From contig JANJXG010000104.1 in the NCBI GenBank assembly GCA_024709145.1, positions 1 through 43,438 of the forward strand: a stretch of 43,438 nt of DNA, in the 5' to 3' direction. Position 1 is the first letter of the stretch, and every line of letters starts with the position of its first letter. A program made the translations under genes and the position numbers. Positions 35,373 to 43,438 of the stretch are shown piece after piece. The stretch comes from Bacteroidales bacterium. Lineage in GTDB: Bacteria; Bacteroidota; Bacteroidia; Bacteroidales; F082. The notes beneath the pieces were generated by a model, which ran no database searches, was not told the origin of the DNA, and saw only the letters and a list, made by a program, of their open reading frames with translations.

Positions 35373-37469
35373 TTATTTCAGGCCGCTGCGGATAAGAAAT
35401 GGTTCAATGGAAGGTTCTGCTCCACGAAATTTCACATAGGCATCCATACCTTCATACCAGGCATTTCCGGCGAGGATATATTTCCTGAATTTTTCGGCCA
35501 GCTCCTGGTTGAATAAGTCACCCGAAGCCTTGAATGCCATAAAAGCATCGGCGTCGAGCACACCTGCCCATCTGTAAACATAATAGCCTGCTGCATAGCC
35601 GGTGCTGTGTATGTGCCCGAAGTTGGTGGTCCTGTATCGCGGTACAATTTCATCAATCAGGCCGATGCGGCTGAGTGTTGCATTCTCAAAAGTATTCACA
35701 TCAGTCGAAGTTGTCACGGCCGAAGTGTGCCAGTCCATGTCGAGAATGGCAGCTGATAGGTATTCAGCATTCTCAAAACCCTGATTGAACATGGCTGCTT
35801 TGTTGAGTTTTTCGACCAGCTTGGCGGGAATTACTTCGCCTGTCAGGTAATGGAATGCATATTCTTTCAAAAGCTCCGGCTCTCCGGCCCAGTTTTCCAT
35901 GATTTGCGACGGAAGCTCCACAAAATCGCGAGGAACTGATCGGCTGGTGCGGTTGTAGTGGCCGTCAGCAAAAAGGTTGTGCAATGCATGACCAAATTCA
36001 TGGAAATATGTGCGTGTTTCGTCCCAGCTTAACAGTGCAGGTTGTTCGCCGACAGGACGGGTGAAATTCATAACCATGGTGACAACAGGATAAATTTTCT
36101 CTCCTTTTTCATTGTAGCTGCCGTTGCGGTAGGTTCCGCACCAGGCACCGCTGCGTTTGGACGCCCGCGGATGGGGATCGATGTATAAAATACCTAAATG
36201 AGATTTGTCTTTATCAAATACCTCAAAAGCCTCGGCTTCTGGATGATAAACAGGTATGTCGGTTCTTTTTTCAAAAGTGATGCCATAGAGTTTGGTGGCA
36301 AGTAAAAACGCTCCTTTTCTTACGTTTTCAATCGCAAAATAGGGCTTGATGTCATCCTCATTGAGATCAAATTTCTCTTTTCTGACAATTTCAGAATAAT
36401 ACCACCAATCCCAGGAGGCCAGCTTGAAGTTGTTGCCACTTTTATCGATAATTGCTTGCTGGTCATCACGCTCTTTTTTCGCCCGCTGAATGGATGGTTC
36501 CCAAACTTTATACAGAAACTCATACACATTTTCGGGTGTTTCAGCCATCTGGTCAGAAATAAAATATTCAGCAAAGTTCTTATATCCAAGTAATTGAGCC
36601 ATCTTCTGACGAAGCTCAATCAGTTCGATGAAAGGTGCTTTGTTGTCGGTAGCATTGTTGTTGTCGCCACGTTGAATGTAGGCGGTATAGAGTTTTTCAC
36701 GCAGGTCGCGGCGTTCGGAGAATTGCAAAAATGGAATCCAGCTCGGTTTGGAGAGGTTGAAAACCCATTTTCCGTTCATGCCCTCTTTGGCAGCTTCTTC
36801 GGCAGCAGCCGAAACAACGGCTTCGGGTAGTCCGGCCAGATCAGCTTTATTGTCAATTACCAGCTTATAGAGATTGTTTTCAGCCAGAAGGTTTTCACCC
36901 AGCTTGAGCGAAAGCATCGACATCTTTTGATTGAGTTCCTTCAGCTCATCGCGTTGCTCCTGAGGCAAGGCAGCGCCGTTACGGGCAAAATCGTCGTAGA
37001 TCTTTTCCACCAGTAGCAGTTGTTCTGGATTGAGATTTAAGCTGTTACGCTGATCATAAACGGATTTGATGCGGTTGAACAAGCCTTGGTTGAAACGAAT
37101 GTCGTTGTAGTGTTCGGTGAGCATTGGCGTTGTTTCACGGGCAATCTCCTGAAGTCGTTTGTTGGTATTGGCACCTCGCAAACCGCCAAAAACAGGGCTT
37201 ATCCTGCTGAGCATTTCTCCTGAGCGGTCGTAGGCCACTATGGTGTTTTCGAAATCAGGTGGAGCCGGATTGCTGACGATAGCTTCAATTTCGGCTTTAT
37301 TTTCACGTATTCCGGCTTCGAAAGCCGGAAGAAAATGCTCGTTGTCAATCTGTTCAAAAGGCGGAACACCAAAGGGTGTGTCGAAAGGTTTGAGGAGCGG
37401 ATTGGGCGTTTGCGCCTGTAATAAAAAGGAAAAAAGAAAGACCGAAAAGAAAAGAAATGCTTTTTTCAT
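35373..37469 (-). CDS. M3-family zinc peptidase, exported peptidyl-dipeptidase Dcp-like
   Basis: This product is about 698 residues with the start at 37469, where 'MKKAFLFFSVFLFSFLLQAQ' is a clean signal peptide; the frame also has an ATG at 37490. The zinc site is H490-E-F-G-H494 with E518 in 'VELPSQIMENW', standard for thimet oligopeptidases. The opening 'NPLLKPFDTPFGVPPFEQI' is that of the Dcp group, which removes dipeptides from the C-end of peptides. Export to the periplasm or beyond would make it a peptide-scavenging enzyme. The closing 'YVKFRGAEPSIEPFLIRSGL' matches family ends. Confidence 0.92.
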   Translation of the reverse strand: MKKAFLFFSVFLFSFLLQAQTPNPLLKPFDTPFGVPPFEQIDNEHFLPAFEAGIRENKAEIEAIVSNPAPPDFENTIVAYDRSGEMLSRISPVFGGLRGANTNKRLQEIARETTPMLTEHYNDIRFNQGLFNRIKSVYDQRNSLNLNPEQLLLVEKIYDDFARNGAALPQEQRDELKELNQKMSMLSLKLGENLLAENNLYKLVIDNKADLAGLPEAVVSAAAEEAAKEGMNGKWVFNLSKPSWIPFLQFSERRDLREKLYTAYIQRGDNNNATDNKAPFIELIELRQKMAQLLGYKNFAEYFISDQMAETPENVYEFLYKVWEPSIQRAKKERDDQQAIIDKSGNNFKLASWDWWYYSEIVRKEKFDLNEDDIKPYFAIENVRKGAFLLATKLYGITFEKRTDIPVYHPEAEAFEVFDKDKSHLGILYIDPHPRASKRSGAWCGTYRNGSYNEKGEKIYPVVTMVMNFTRPVGEQPALLSWDETRTYFHEFGHALHNLFADGHYNRTSRSVPRDFVELPSQIMENWAGEPELLKEYAFHYLTGEVIPAKLVEKLNKAAMFNQGFENAEYLSAAILDMDWHTSAVTTSTDVNTFENATLSRIGLIDEIVPRYRTTNFGHIHSTGYAAGYYVYRWAGVLDADAFMAFKASGDLFNQELAEKFRKYILAGNAWYEGMDAYVKFRGAEPSIEPFLIRSGLK

Positions 37470-37606
37470 CGTAAATGATTTTGTGAACAACTATAAAAGG
37501 ATGCCGGTATAAAATTATACCTATTTCGATTTACGTCAGCCGAAAGCATGAAAAACAGCGTTTTGAACAAGTATTCGGTCATTTACGGTGAACCGGTCAA
37601 AGGAGC

Positions 37607-39118
37607 TTAGGGTAGTTTTTTTAACCTGACAGCGGCTTTGTGTTCGGGCCAGTTCCATTCGAACAGGTCTTTTTGCTCCCAGTTTTCAAGGAAAGTTTTT
37701 TTACGTTCCTGTATGGCATCATAGTATTGTTCGGGACGGATGTCGTGACGTTCGGCGGTATAGCTTTGCTGGGAAGCCTGAATTTGTTTCAACTCATGCA
37801 GGGGTTTATCAAGCAATGGGAGTGTCTGGTCTGAAAGCTGTGAAAGGAAATCGAAATGCACAAATGATTTTCCGGCATGACTAAAGTTGTAACGGGCTAT
37901 GAGACTGTCCCAGTTAACAAGCGAAGCAAGGCTGACAACCAGCAGCAAGGCATGAAAATTTTGCCTGAACAGATAAGCTGCGGTTTTTTTGTGTGATACT
38001 TTACTGTAAACCGTATAAAGTCCATAAATAGTCAAAATCAGGAAGATAAGCACACCAATCCTTTTGTAAGCCAGTGCATAATAGCTTATATACCAATAAT
38101 TTCGCATACCCACCGAAAGCGCAAGAAAGGCGTTTTGGGCAAGCCAGATATAGCTTAGCCTGCGCAGCACACGGTTCTTTTTATAGAAATTGAGATTACC
38201 CCTGAAAAAATAAAGGACAATGCCAACAGAAATCAGGATGGAAAAGATAAGCAGATAGGTGCCTTCATGTACAAATTGTTTCAGATATTGTCCTTCCCAT
38301 TCAAAGCCAAACCAAACAAGTTTGATGTCGCTGATATTCATTACCAGCAACAACACATTGAGGGCAATAAGCATGTATTCGGCCACCCTGAGCTCGTTTT
38401 TCAGCGAAACCGGGCTGAAGCCGAGCAGTCCCCGCTGCCTGTTGCGGACAGCCTGGTCGGTCTGCGAGGCATCGGTGTCGGTGATCGAATCATTGGTTCT
38501 GCGAAACAGGAGGAAATTACTGAAAACAAAACTCCAGAATACTGTGGCAAACAGGGGAGTGTCGAGGTATTTGAAAAACATACTGACCATTTCGGCAATC
38601 CACTCTCCGGTTTTACCAAACCAGCGTTCAAAAATCGGATTGGAATTTCGGTAGATACTGAAAAAGATGATGACCACTACCAGCGGAATGAGAAAAAGTG
38701 AGGCCCTGCGGGTATAATACCCCAGGCTTTTGTCTCTGAGCCTGACAACCATCAGTTTTTTGAGAAAAGACCACTGTGCATAAAAAAAATTGACAAAACC
38801 CTGCAAAAGTGCTGAAAGCAATGACTTGAATGATGGCCAAACCAACAAACCAATCATTATAAAAAAGAGGAGATAATGCATCACATAACTGAAATCAGAA
38901 TGCACAAAGACGGTGGCCAGGGAGGTGGCTGTAAATCCGGCAAGTACCCACTTCTGAAGGCTTGTTTTCAGCAATGGCTGACCTGTCACTAGTAACCAGA
39001 CGACAAAAAGGACGTCGTAAATCAGCAGATTGAGCCCGCCTACTCTTTGGTAGAAAAACCAGGTCAGCAGCAAAGTGCTGACAAGAACAGGGAAGAGTCC
39101 GAAGGTTTTTTTCATCAT
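37607..39118 (-). CDS. DUF4173-domain multi-spanning membrane protein
   Basis: This 503-residue protein has roughly ten or more hydrophobic helices: three to four near the N-terminus, a long loop with charged residues (about 215-235), then six or more. The pattern 'YYISYYALAYKRIGVLIFLILTIYGLYTVY' is that of DUF4173, a Bacteroidota inner-membrane family of unknown function related to DUF4153. The C-terminal 90 residues are soluble and Gln/Glu-rich. Neighbours give no clear hint of function; it is flanked by a peptidase and a receptor operon. Confidence 0.8.
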   Translation of the reverse strand: MMKKTFGLFPVLVSTLLLTWFFYQRVGGLNLLIYDVLFVVWLLVTGQPLLKTSLQKWVLAGFTATSLATVFVHSDFSYVMHYLLFFIMIGLLVWPSFKSLLSALLQGFVNFFYAQWSFLKKLMVVRLRDKSLGYYTRRASLFLIPLVVVIIFFSIYRNSNPIFERWFGKTGEWIAEMVSMFFKYLDTPLFATVFWSFVFSNFLLFRRTNDSITDTDASQTDQAVRNRQRGLLGFSPVSLKNELRVAEYMLIALNVLLLVMNISDIKLVWFGFEWEGQYLKQFVHEGTYLLIFSILISVGIVLYFFRGNLNFYKKNRVLRRLSYIWLAQNAFLALSVGMRNYWYISYYALAYKRIGVLIFLILTIYGLYTVYSKVSHKKTAAYLFRQNFHALLLVVSLASLVNWDSLIARYNFSHAGKSFVHFDFLSQLSDQTLPLLDKPLHELKQIQASQQSYTAERHDIRPEQYYDAIQERKKTFLENWEQKDLFEWNWPEHKAAVRLKKLP

Positions 39119-39344
39119 GAAACGAATTGGTTATGAAGCAATAACGATTGATTTGGTTGGAAAGTATGTTTCATGGCTTTTCTAAGAAAAAAACTTTTCA
39201 TGGCATTGCAGTGCTTTTTCAATTTTCCCCGGTTTACAATTAATGCGAATGAAGAAGTGAGGTTTTTTTGGTGGGGTTTGAGGTTATTTCAGCTTTCATC
39301 AGATGATAATTGGTTGTAGGAATTCACACATATCCTGTCTTTTT

Positions 39345-39375
39345 TCACAAAAAAAACGAGAGTTGCCTCTCGTTT
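39345..39375 (-). terminator. Rho-independent terminator of the outer-membrane receptor operon
   Basis: Bases 39354-39362 pair perfectly with 39367-39375 (9 bp, 4-base loop). Read on the minus strand, a T run follows the stem at once. It starts about 36 bases after the stop of the barrel gene at 39411. The rest of 39119-39344 shows nothing. Confidence 0.85.
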
Positions 39376-39410
39376 CACTAACCATATCACAAAAAACAAA
39401 TGCAAACACA

Positions 39411-42266
39411 TTAAAAAGGTGGCGGCCCTCCGGGTGGTGGCAGCGATCCGGGCGGTGGCAGATGCCGGGGTGTTTCGCGCAGATCGGTTTCGCCGCCATT
39501 TTTAAAATACTTTAGGTTCCATGTCAGCGTAAGCATGGCGTATTGTTGCAACACATTCGACTGGCTGTCTTCGGTATAGGTTTCGCTCACGGTTCGGCTG
39601 ATGCCCTTGTTTTGGCTCAGGATGTCCCAAATACTGGCTTTGAGTTCAAGCGATTTGTCCTTTAGCATCTTATAACCAAAATAGGCATTCCACAGCACAT
39701 AGTTTTCGTTGTTGCTTTGGCTGAGCCCTGTATAGTTGAGCTGACTGGCTTCGGTATTCAATACGAGCCGTTCGAGAAAATTCCAGGTAAAGGTGAAACT
39801 GATGCGATGGTTGTAAAAATCGCTGGCAGGTCTTGCGGGAAGGCTGTTCTGCACCTGGTTGAGACTGCCATTATAAGCCAGCGAGAAATCAAGGTTTTTA
39901 CTGATGTTGCTACTCAGGTAAAAACCTCCGGTGAACACCCGGTTTTTTGATCTGTTGAGTTCGTCGTTGAGAAGCGACGGGCTGTTCGTGAACGTATATC
40001 CTGCATTGAGGTTTAGATTGCTTTTGATTTTTGACAGCGGGAAGCTGTAAACTAAAAAGGAGCGCAGACTAAAATAGCGATCGAGGTTAACGGGAACGAT
40101 GAGTTGAGTGCCTTTGCTGATTAGAAAGCCGTTGATAAGTGAATCGGTTCGCAGCAGACTTGTGGCGTTGCCGATGTAATCGCTGCTGAAACGGGCGTTA
40201 GCGTAGAGATAAAGATGTCGGGCTTGTCGCGGATTTCCTTTGCCCGTGCGCAGATTCCATTCGTGGTCATAGGAGGGTTTCAGACTATTGTTGCCTGTTT
40301 TCACGATCTGTGGATTCGAAAAGTCGGCAACGGGTTGCAACTGTGCGATGGTGGGGTTGCCGGCTGATGTGCGGTAAAAAAAGTTCAGGTGTCCTGACTC
40401 CTTTGAACGAAAAGTTACCGAAGCCGATGGCAGCAGGCTATTGTAGGTGTGGCTGATGTAACTTTCTGAAGGAAACAGTTGTTTGCCGCTCAGTTTTTGT
40501 TGCTGTATCTCAGCTCCGACAGCAAAATTCCACTTGTTCAGGCGGTAACGATAGTTGAGGCCTGCTCGCTGACTGTTGATGTCGTTCAAATAATCGTTCG
40601 AAAGCAAGCTGTCAGGACTGCCGGCCTGTGGATCGGTCATCAGGTCGTAGGTTGATTTACTCGCATCTTCCCGCGTGAATCCCGGTTTATAGCTAAGTGC
40701 CAGCTGACTGTTTTTTCCAAGGGGTTCAGTATAGGTGAGATTGGCCGAAAGCCTGAGTCCACGGCTTTGGCTGTTGTATGTCTGATCGAGCAGCAGGGTG
40801 TCGGGCTGATTTTCGGTCAGGCCGTTGTTTTGAATTGTTCCATCATTGTCGCGGTGGTCAATCCGGGTTATCATTCCCAGCGAGAGGGTCCTGCCTTCCT
40901 TTTCAAACTGATGCAACCATGTGAGGTCGTTGTTAAAAAGGAGACCGATATTGTCAATGGCTGTTGTGTAGCGGGTATTTTTTTGTGACCCTGCCAGGCT
41001 GTTGCTGCGTTGCGTCAGCACGGTGGAAGCACTGCGGTTGTCCTGTATGGTGAGCCGTGGTACCCAAATGAGGCTGTTGGACGAATCCATGGTGTATTCA
41101 AGTCTGAAGTTAAGCCGGTGATTGAGATTAGTATTAGTTGACCAGCTGTCTTCAAGATAGCTTAAGTCATTTGTAGTAAAATAGTTGCGAACGGTATTGC
41201 TTTCTAATTCCTGGCTACTTTTATTGAAGAAGTAATTACCGCTCACCTGCACCTTCTCCGACCATTTATCGATGTAGTTGATCCCGAAGGCATGTGTTTT
41301 GGCGATACCGTTTTGCTGTCCGGAGAAGAGAGATCCTGCGCTTCCGCTTCCGCCTCCCGGCCCGCCACCGCGCGAACCACCGCCGTTGCTCATCACGCTC
41401 ATGATATCAGATGCAGCGAAGTTCTGCTGGTTTACATTGTTGCTCATGCCGATAAGCGAAATCCTGCTGTCGCCTTTGAACCGGTTGAGGGTTAGGCCGG
41501 TATTGTATTTCTCGTCGGGTCCCAGACCGGCATAAATTTTACCAAAGAAACCCTCCTTTTTGTCGGCACGCGTAACAATGTTGAGAGTTTTTTCTTCGTT
41601 GTTGTCGCGAAATCCGGTGAACAACGATTGATCACTGGCTTTGTCGAACACCTGAATTTTATCCACCATCTCGGCAGGGAGGTTTTTTAACGTCACAGCC
41701 GGGTCGTCGCCAAAAAATTGCCTGCCATCCACCAGCACCTTTTTCACTTCTTCGCCATGCACTTTCACTGTGGTACCTTCCACCGTAACACCGGGCATTT
41801 TTTTGACGAGATCTTCGGTGGTGGCATCCTGATGGGTTTGAAAAGCCGCTGCATTAAATTGCACCGTATCGCCTTTCTGCTCAACGCGTTCAACCACTTC
41901 GGCCACTTCCACTTCTTTCAGCCCGATCGCATTTTGTTTCAGCACGATCACAGGCAACTGCAAAGCTTCCTTGCCCAACCTGATGGTTTGTTTATACGTT
42001 TCAAAACCCACAAATGATATGCTCAGTTCATAGCTTGCGGTGCGCAGTTTTCCAATGCTGAACCAACCGTTGGCATCGGTGGTAGTGCCTCTGCTTTTAG
42101 CCGGATCGTCAGTCCGAACAAGTACGATATTGGCATTGGGTACGGGTTTCCGTTCGTCGGAATCGATCACTCTTCCCTGTATGCTGAGCCCCTGGGCAGA
42201 GATCCGCTGTACACAAAACAATGCTGCCAATACCAGCATCAGCCTGAGGAAATGAGAAATTTGCAT
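39411..42266 (-). CDS. Outer-membrane beta-barrel protein of the TonB-receptor-like type with regulatory and plug domains
   Basis: This is a product of about 951 residues from the ATG at 42266, chosen because it begins a clean signal peptide ('MQISHFLRLMLVLAALFC...ISAQ'). The upstream ATG at 42296 would overlap the previous gene. Order of parts: carboxypeptidase-regulatory-like domain (about 25-110), plug ('DTVQFNAAAFQTHQDATTEDLVKKMPGV', then 'VLVDGRQFFGDDP', about 120-245), barrel (about 255-925). A Gly/Ser-rich loop (about 294-312) interrupts the first barrel part. After the last strand comes a Pro-rich tail with PPPG repeats that ends in Phe. No SusD-type partner is present; it belongs to the OMP_b-brl_3 group. 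Cargo unknown. Confidence 0.88.
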   Translation of the reverse strand: MQISHFLRLMLVLAALFCVQRISAQGLSIQGRVIDSDERKPVPNANIVLVRTDDPAKSRGTTTDANGWFSIGKLRTASYELSISFVGFETYKQTIRLGKEALQLPVIVLKQNAIGLKEVEVAEVVERVEQKGDTVQFNAAAFQTHQDATTEDLVKKMPGVTVEGTTVKVHGEEVKKVLVDGRQFFGDDPAVTLKNLPAEMVDKIQVFDKASDQSLFTGFRDNNEEKTLNIVTRADKKEGFFGKIYAGLGPDEKYNTGLTLNRFKGDSRISLIGMSNNVNQQNFAASDIMSVMSNGGGSRGGGPGGGSGSAGSLFSGQQNGIAKTHAFGINYIDKWSEKVQVSGNYFFNKSSQELESNTVRNYFTTNDLSYLEDSWSTNTNLNHRLNFRLEYTMDSSNSLIWVPRLTIQDNRSASTVLTQRSNSLAGSQKNTRYTTAIDNIGLLFNNDLTWLHQFEKEGRTLSLGMITRIDHRDNDGTIQNNGLTENQPDTLLLDQTYNSQSRGLRLSANLTYTEPLGKNSQLALSYKPGFTREDASKSTYDLMTDPQAGSPDSLLSNDYLNDINSQRAGLNYRYRLNKWNFAVGAEIQQQKLSGKQLFPSESYISHTYNSLLPSASVTFRSKESGHLNFFYRTSAGNPTIAQLQPVADFSNPQIVKTGNNSLKPSYDHEWNLRTGKGNPRQARHLYLYANARFSSDYIGNATSLLRTDSLINGFLISKGTQLIVPVNLDRYFSLRSFLVYSFPLSKIKSNLNLNAGYTFTNSPSLLNDELNRSKNRVFTGGFYLSSNISKNLDFSLAYNGSLNQVQNSLPARPASDFYNHRISFTFTWNFLERLVLNTEASQLNYTGLSQSNNENYVLWNAYFGYKMLKDKSLELKASIWDILSQNKGISRTVSETYTEDSQSNVLQQYAMLTLTWNLKYFKNGGETDLRETPRHLPPPGSLPPPGGPPPF

Positions 42267-42285
42267 GATGTTTTTCACAGGGTGA

Positions 42286-43116
42286 TTATTTGTCATTGTA
42301 TTGTAGTATGAACTGTCTTTTAATGATGATTTCTGATGCCATCATGCCGAAGTCAGGTCTTTGACCCTCTTGCATCCGGCCTTGTCCGCGGCCACTGCCC
42401 GGACCACCACCCATCGATCCGCCACGCTGCGAAGGACCTTGCGCCGGTATGCCTTCAGGGCGCTCAAATGGAGGGAGGCGAAAGGTTATACTCATTACCT
42501 TGCCTTTATCTTCTGCTGTAAGCAGAGGTTTGAAAAAAGTCTTCAACGGAATTTTTGCTTCATAAACAAACTCTTCGCCTTGACGTCCTTTGGATTTTAC
42601 CTCAATACCGGCTATTTTCAGCGGGTATTCACCTTCTTCGATGTCGTTGAAACCAGTTAACAACATGGCATCGGGCTCGGGAAGCCGTCTTTTTTCAAGT
42701 GACGGACGCTTTTCGTTTGCCCGGATTTCCTCGTTTTCATAGCGGTCGAAGTCTTTGCGCTCATCCGGACTACGTTGTAGCATTGCGCGTCCTACAGGGA
42801 ATGTCAACACGGATTTCATGCGTTTTTTTGCGGTACTGTCGAGACCCAACTCCAGGCCGGAAAGCATGATTTTTCTCATCATGGTTTCATCGTAGGTCTT
42901 GAGTACTACATAAAGGTTTTCACTGTCATTACCAATGTAATAGAGCATCTTAATGTCTGACATATAACGACTCAGCTCGGGATATTCCCCGGTCAGCCCA
43001 TCTACCACCACTTCGGTGCTTTGCCATTCCATGGGTTCAGCTTTTTTTTGGGCGTCAACAGCTTGGAGGCATGTGAAAGCCAGCAAAGACAAGAGGATTT
43101 TTTTCCAGTTTTTCAT
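42286..43116 (-). CDS. Secreted protein with possible CBM9-like fold and Gly-rich C-terminal region
   Basis: The 276-residue product has a signal peptide (about 1-22). The next part, 'EVVVDGLTGEYPELSRYMSDIKMLYYIGNDSENLYVVLKTYDETMMRKIMLSGLELGLD', resembles the start of CBM9/DOMON-like sandwich domains, which bind sugars or haem. A charged stretch rich in Glu, Arg and Lys follows (about 115-145), then 'FVYEAKIPLKTFF', a typical closing strand. From about 225 it is rich in Gly, Arg and Gln, much like the Gly-rich loop of the next gene's product. The two are 19 bases apart and co-transcribed, so they likely act on the same surface process. The fold is a guess. Confidence 0.55.
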   Translation of the reverse strand: MKNWKKILLSLLAFTCLQAVDAQKKAEPMEWQSTEVVVDGLTGEYPELSRYMSDIKMLYYIGNDSENLYVVLKTYDETMMRKIMLSGLELGLDSTAKKRMKSVLTFPVGRAMLQRSPDERKDFDRYENEEIRANEKRPSLEKRRLPEPDAMLLTGFNDIEEGEYPLKIAGIEVKSKGRQGEEFVYEAKIPLKTFFKPLLTAEDKGKVMSITFRLPPFERPEGIPAQGPSQRGGSMGGGPGSGRGQGRMQEGQRPDFGMMASEIIIKRQFILQYNDK

Positions 43117-43149
43117 ATCATAAATGGTTTTATATCAAAACATTAATAA

Positions 43150-43438
43150 CTACTCTTTTTTCACTTCGAGCATGAGCGTATCGGAACTCAGGCCGGTAAA
43201 AATACCATAAGCATTCGAGATGCTCGTGGAAGGGTTGGTCAAATTCAGAGAACTGCTGCTGTTTTGCTCATACAACGCGGCATAGTCGGGCAGCACATGA
43301 AAAAGGATGATCCTGTGTGTGCCGAAATATTCAAATTCCATAGGCCTCAGCATCTCACTGCTATTGCTGGTGGGAGCTTTGCGAAAAGCAAATGCGGGTC
43401 GGTCTTCATCTTCATCAAGCTCCCTGATCAATTCCGGG
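43150..43438 (-). CDS. C-terminal part of an unrecognised envelope protein (5' truncated by window edge)
   Basis: The frame runs from the window edge to a TAG at 43152-43150, giving about the last 95 residues. It is acidic at first ('RELDEDEDRPAF'), then has 'PMEFEYFGTHRIILFHVLPDYAALYEQN', a Ser/Asn-rich stretch and an end 'STSISNAYGIFTGLSSDTLMLEVKK'. A final 'SN.YG.F.G' pattern of this kind occurs at the ends of DUF4249-like lipoproteins that sit beside receptor genes. The match is weak. It lies 33 bases before the next gene and so probably belongs to the same operon as the barrel protein. Confidence 0.6.
   Translation of the reverse strand, partial: PELIRELDEDEDRPAFAFRKAPTSNSSEMLRPMEFEYFGTHRIILFHVLPDYAALYEQNSSSSLNLTNPSTSISNAYGIFTGLSSDTLMLEVKKE

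Overview
The window is a 43.4 kb piece of a Bacteroidota chromosome, most likely class Bacteroidia. The evidence is a secreted protein with a type IX secretion (T9SS) C-terminal domain, a TonB-receptor-like barrel with a carboxypeptidase-regulatory N-terminus, families typical of the phylum (DUF5777, DUF4173, DUF3108), an F-type ATP synthase operon ordered B-E-F-H-A-G without the beta and epsilon genes, a single-membrane-subunit succinate dehydrogenase, promoters resembling TTTG-N20-TAnnTTTG, and an absence of clear Shine-Dalgarno sites. No rRNA, tRNA, CRISPR array, phage or transposase gene was seen.

Layout. 1-300: tail of a secreted Ig-like protein. 542-6237 (minus): ferritin and atpG-A-H-F-E-B, with a terminator-like hairpin between atpE and atpF. 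6486-11311: small envelope proteins, inorganic pyrophosphatase, a YceI lipoprotein and HemW. 11306-12951 (minus): a sulfide:quinone oxidoreductase with all three redox cysteines, followed by a 52-residue ORF. 13231-15364 (plus): two paralogous haem-c lipoproteins and a DUF5777 outer-membrane barrel, a possible electron-transfer set. 15462-21089 (minus): a T9SS-sorted protein, a short-chain dehydrogenase and two tandem M24 aminopeptidases P. 21249-24654 (plus): sdhCAB, closed by a strong terminator. 24655-25192: a gene-free stretch with a 122-bp imperfect palindrome resembling a mobile-element remnant. 25193-35241 (minus): a giant alpha-2-macroglobulin without the thioester, a DUF3108 protein and leuS. 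35373-43438 (minus): an M3 dipeptidase, a DUF4173 membrane protein, and an outer-membrane barrel with its secreted partner and a partial third gene.

The most unusual item is leuS. Its leucyl-tRNA synthetase carries an in-frame insertion of about 100 residues, just before the leucine-specific region and KMSKS loop, that looks like a DUF559/Vsr-type PD-(D/E)XK nuclease domain with D, E and K of the active site in place. Second is the haem lipoprotein/DUF5777 cluster beside sqr. Together the genes describe a respiring organism with ATP synthase, succinate oxidation, probable sulfide oxidation, haem metabolism and iron storage, and a heavily decorated envelope.
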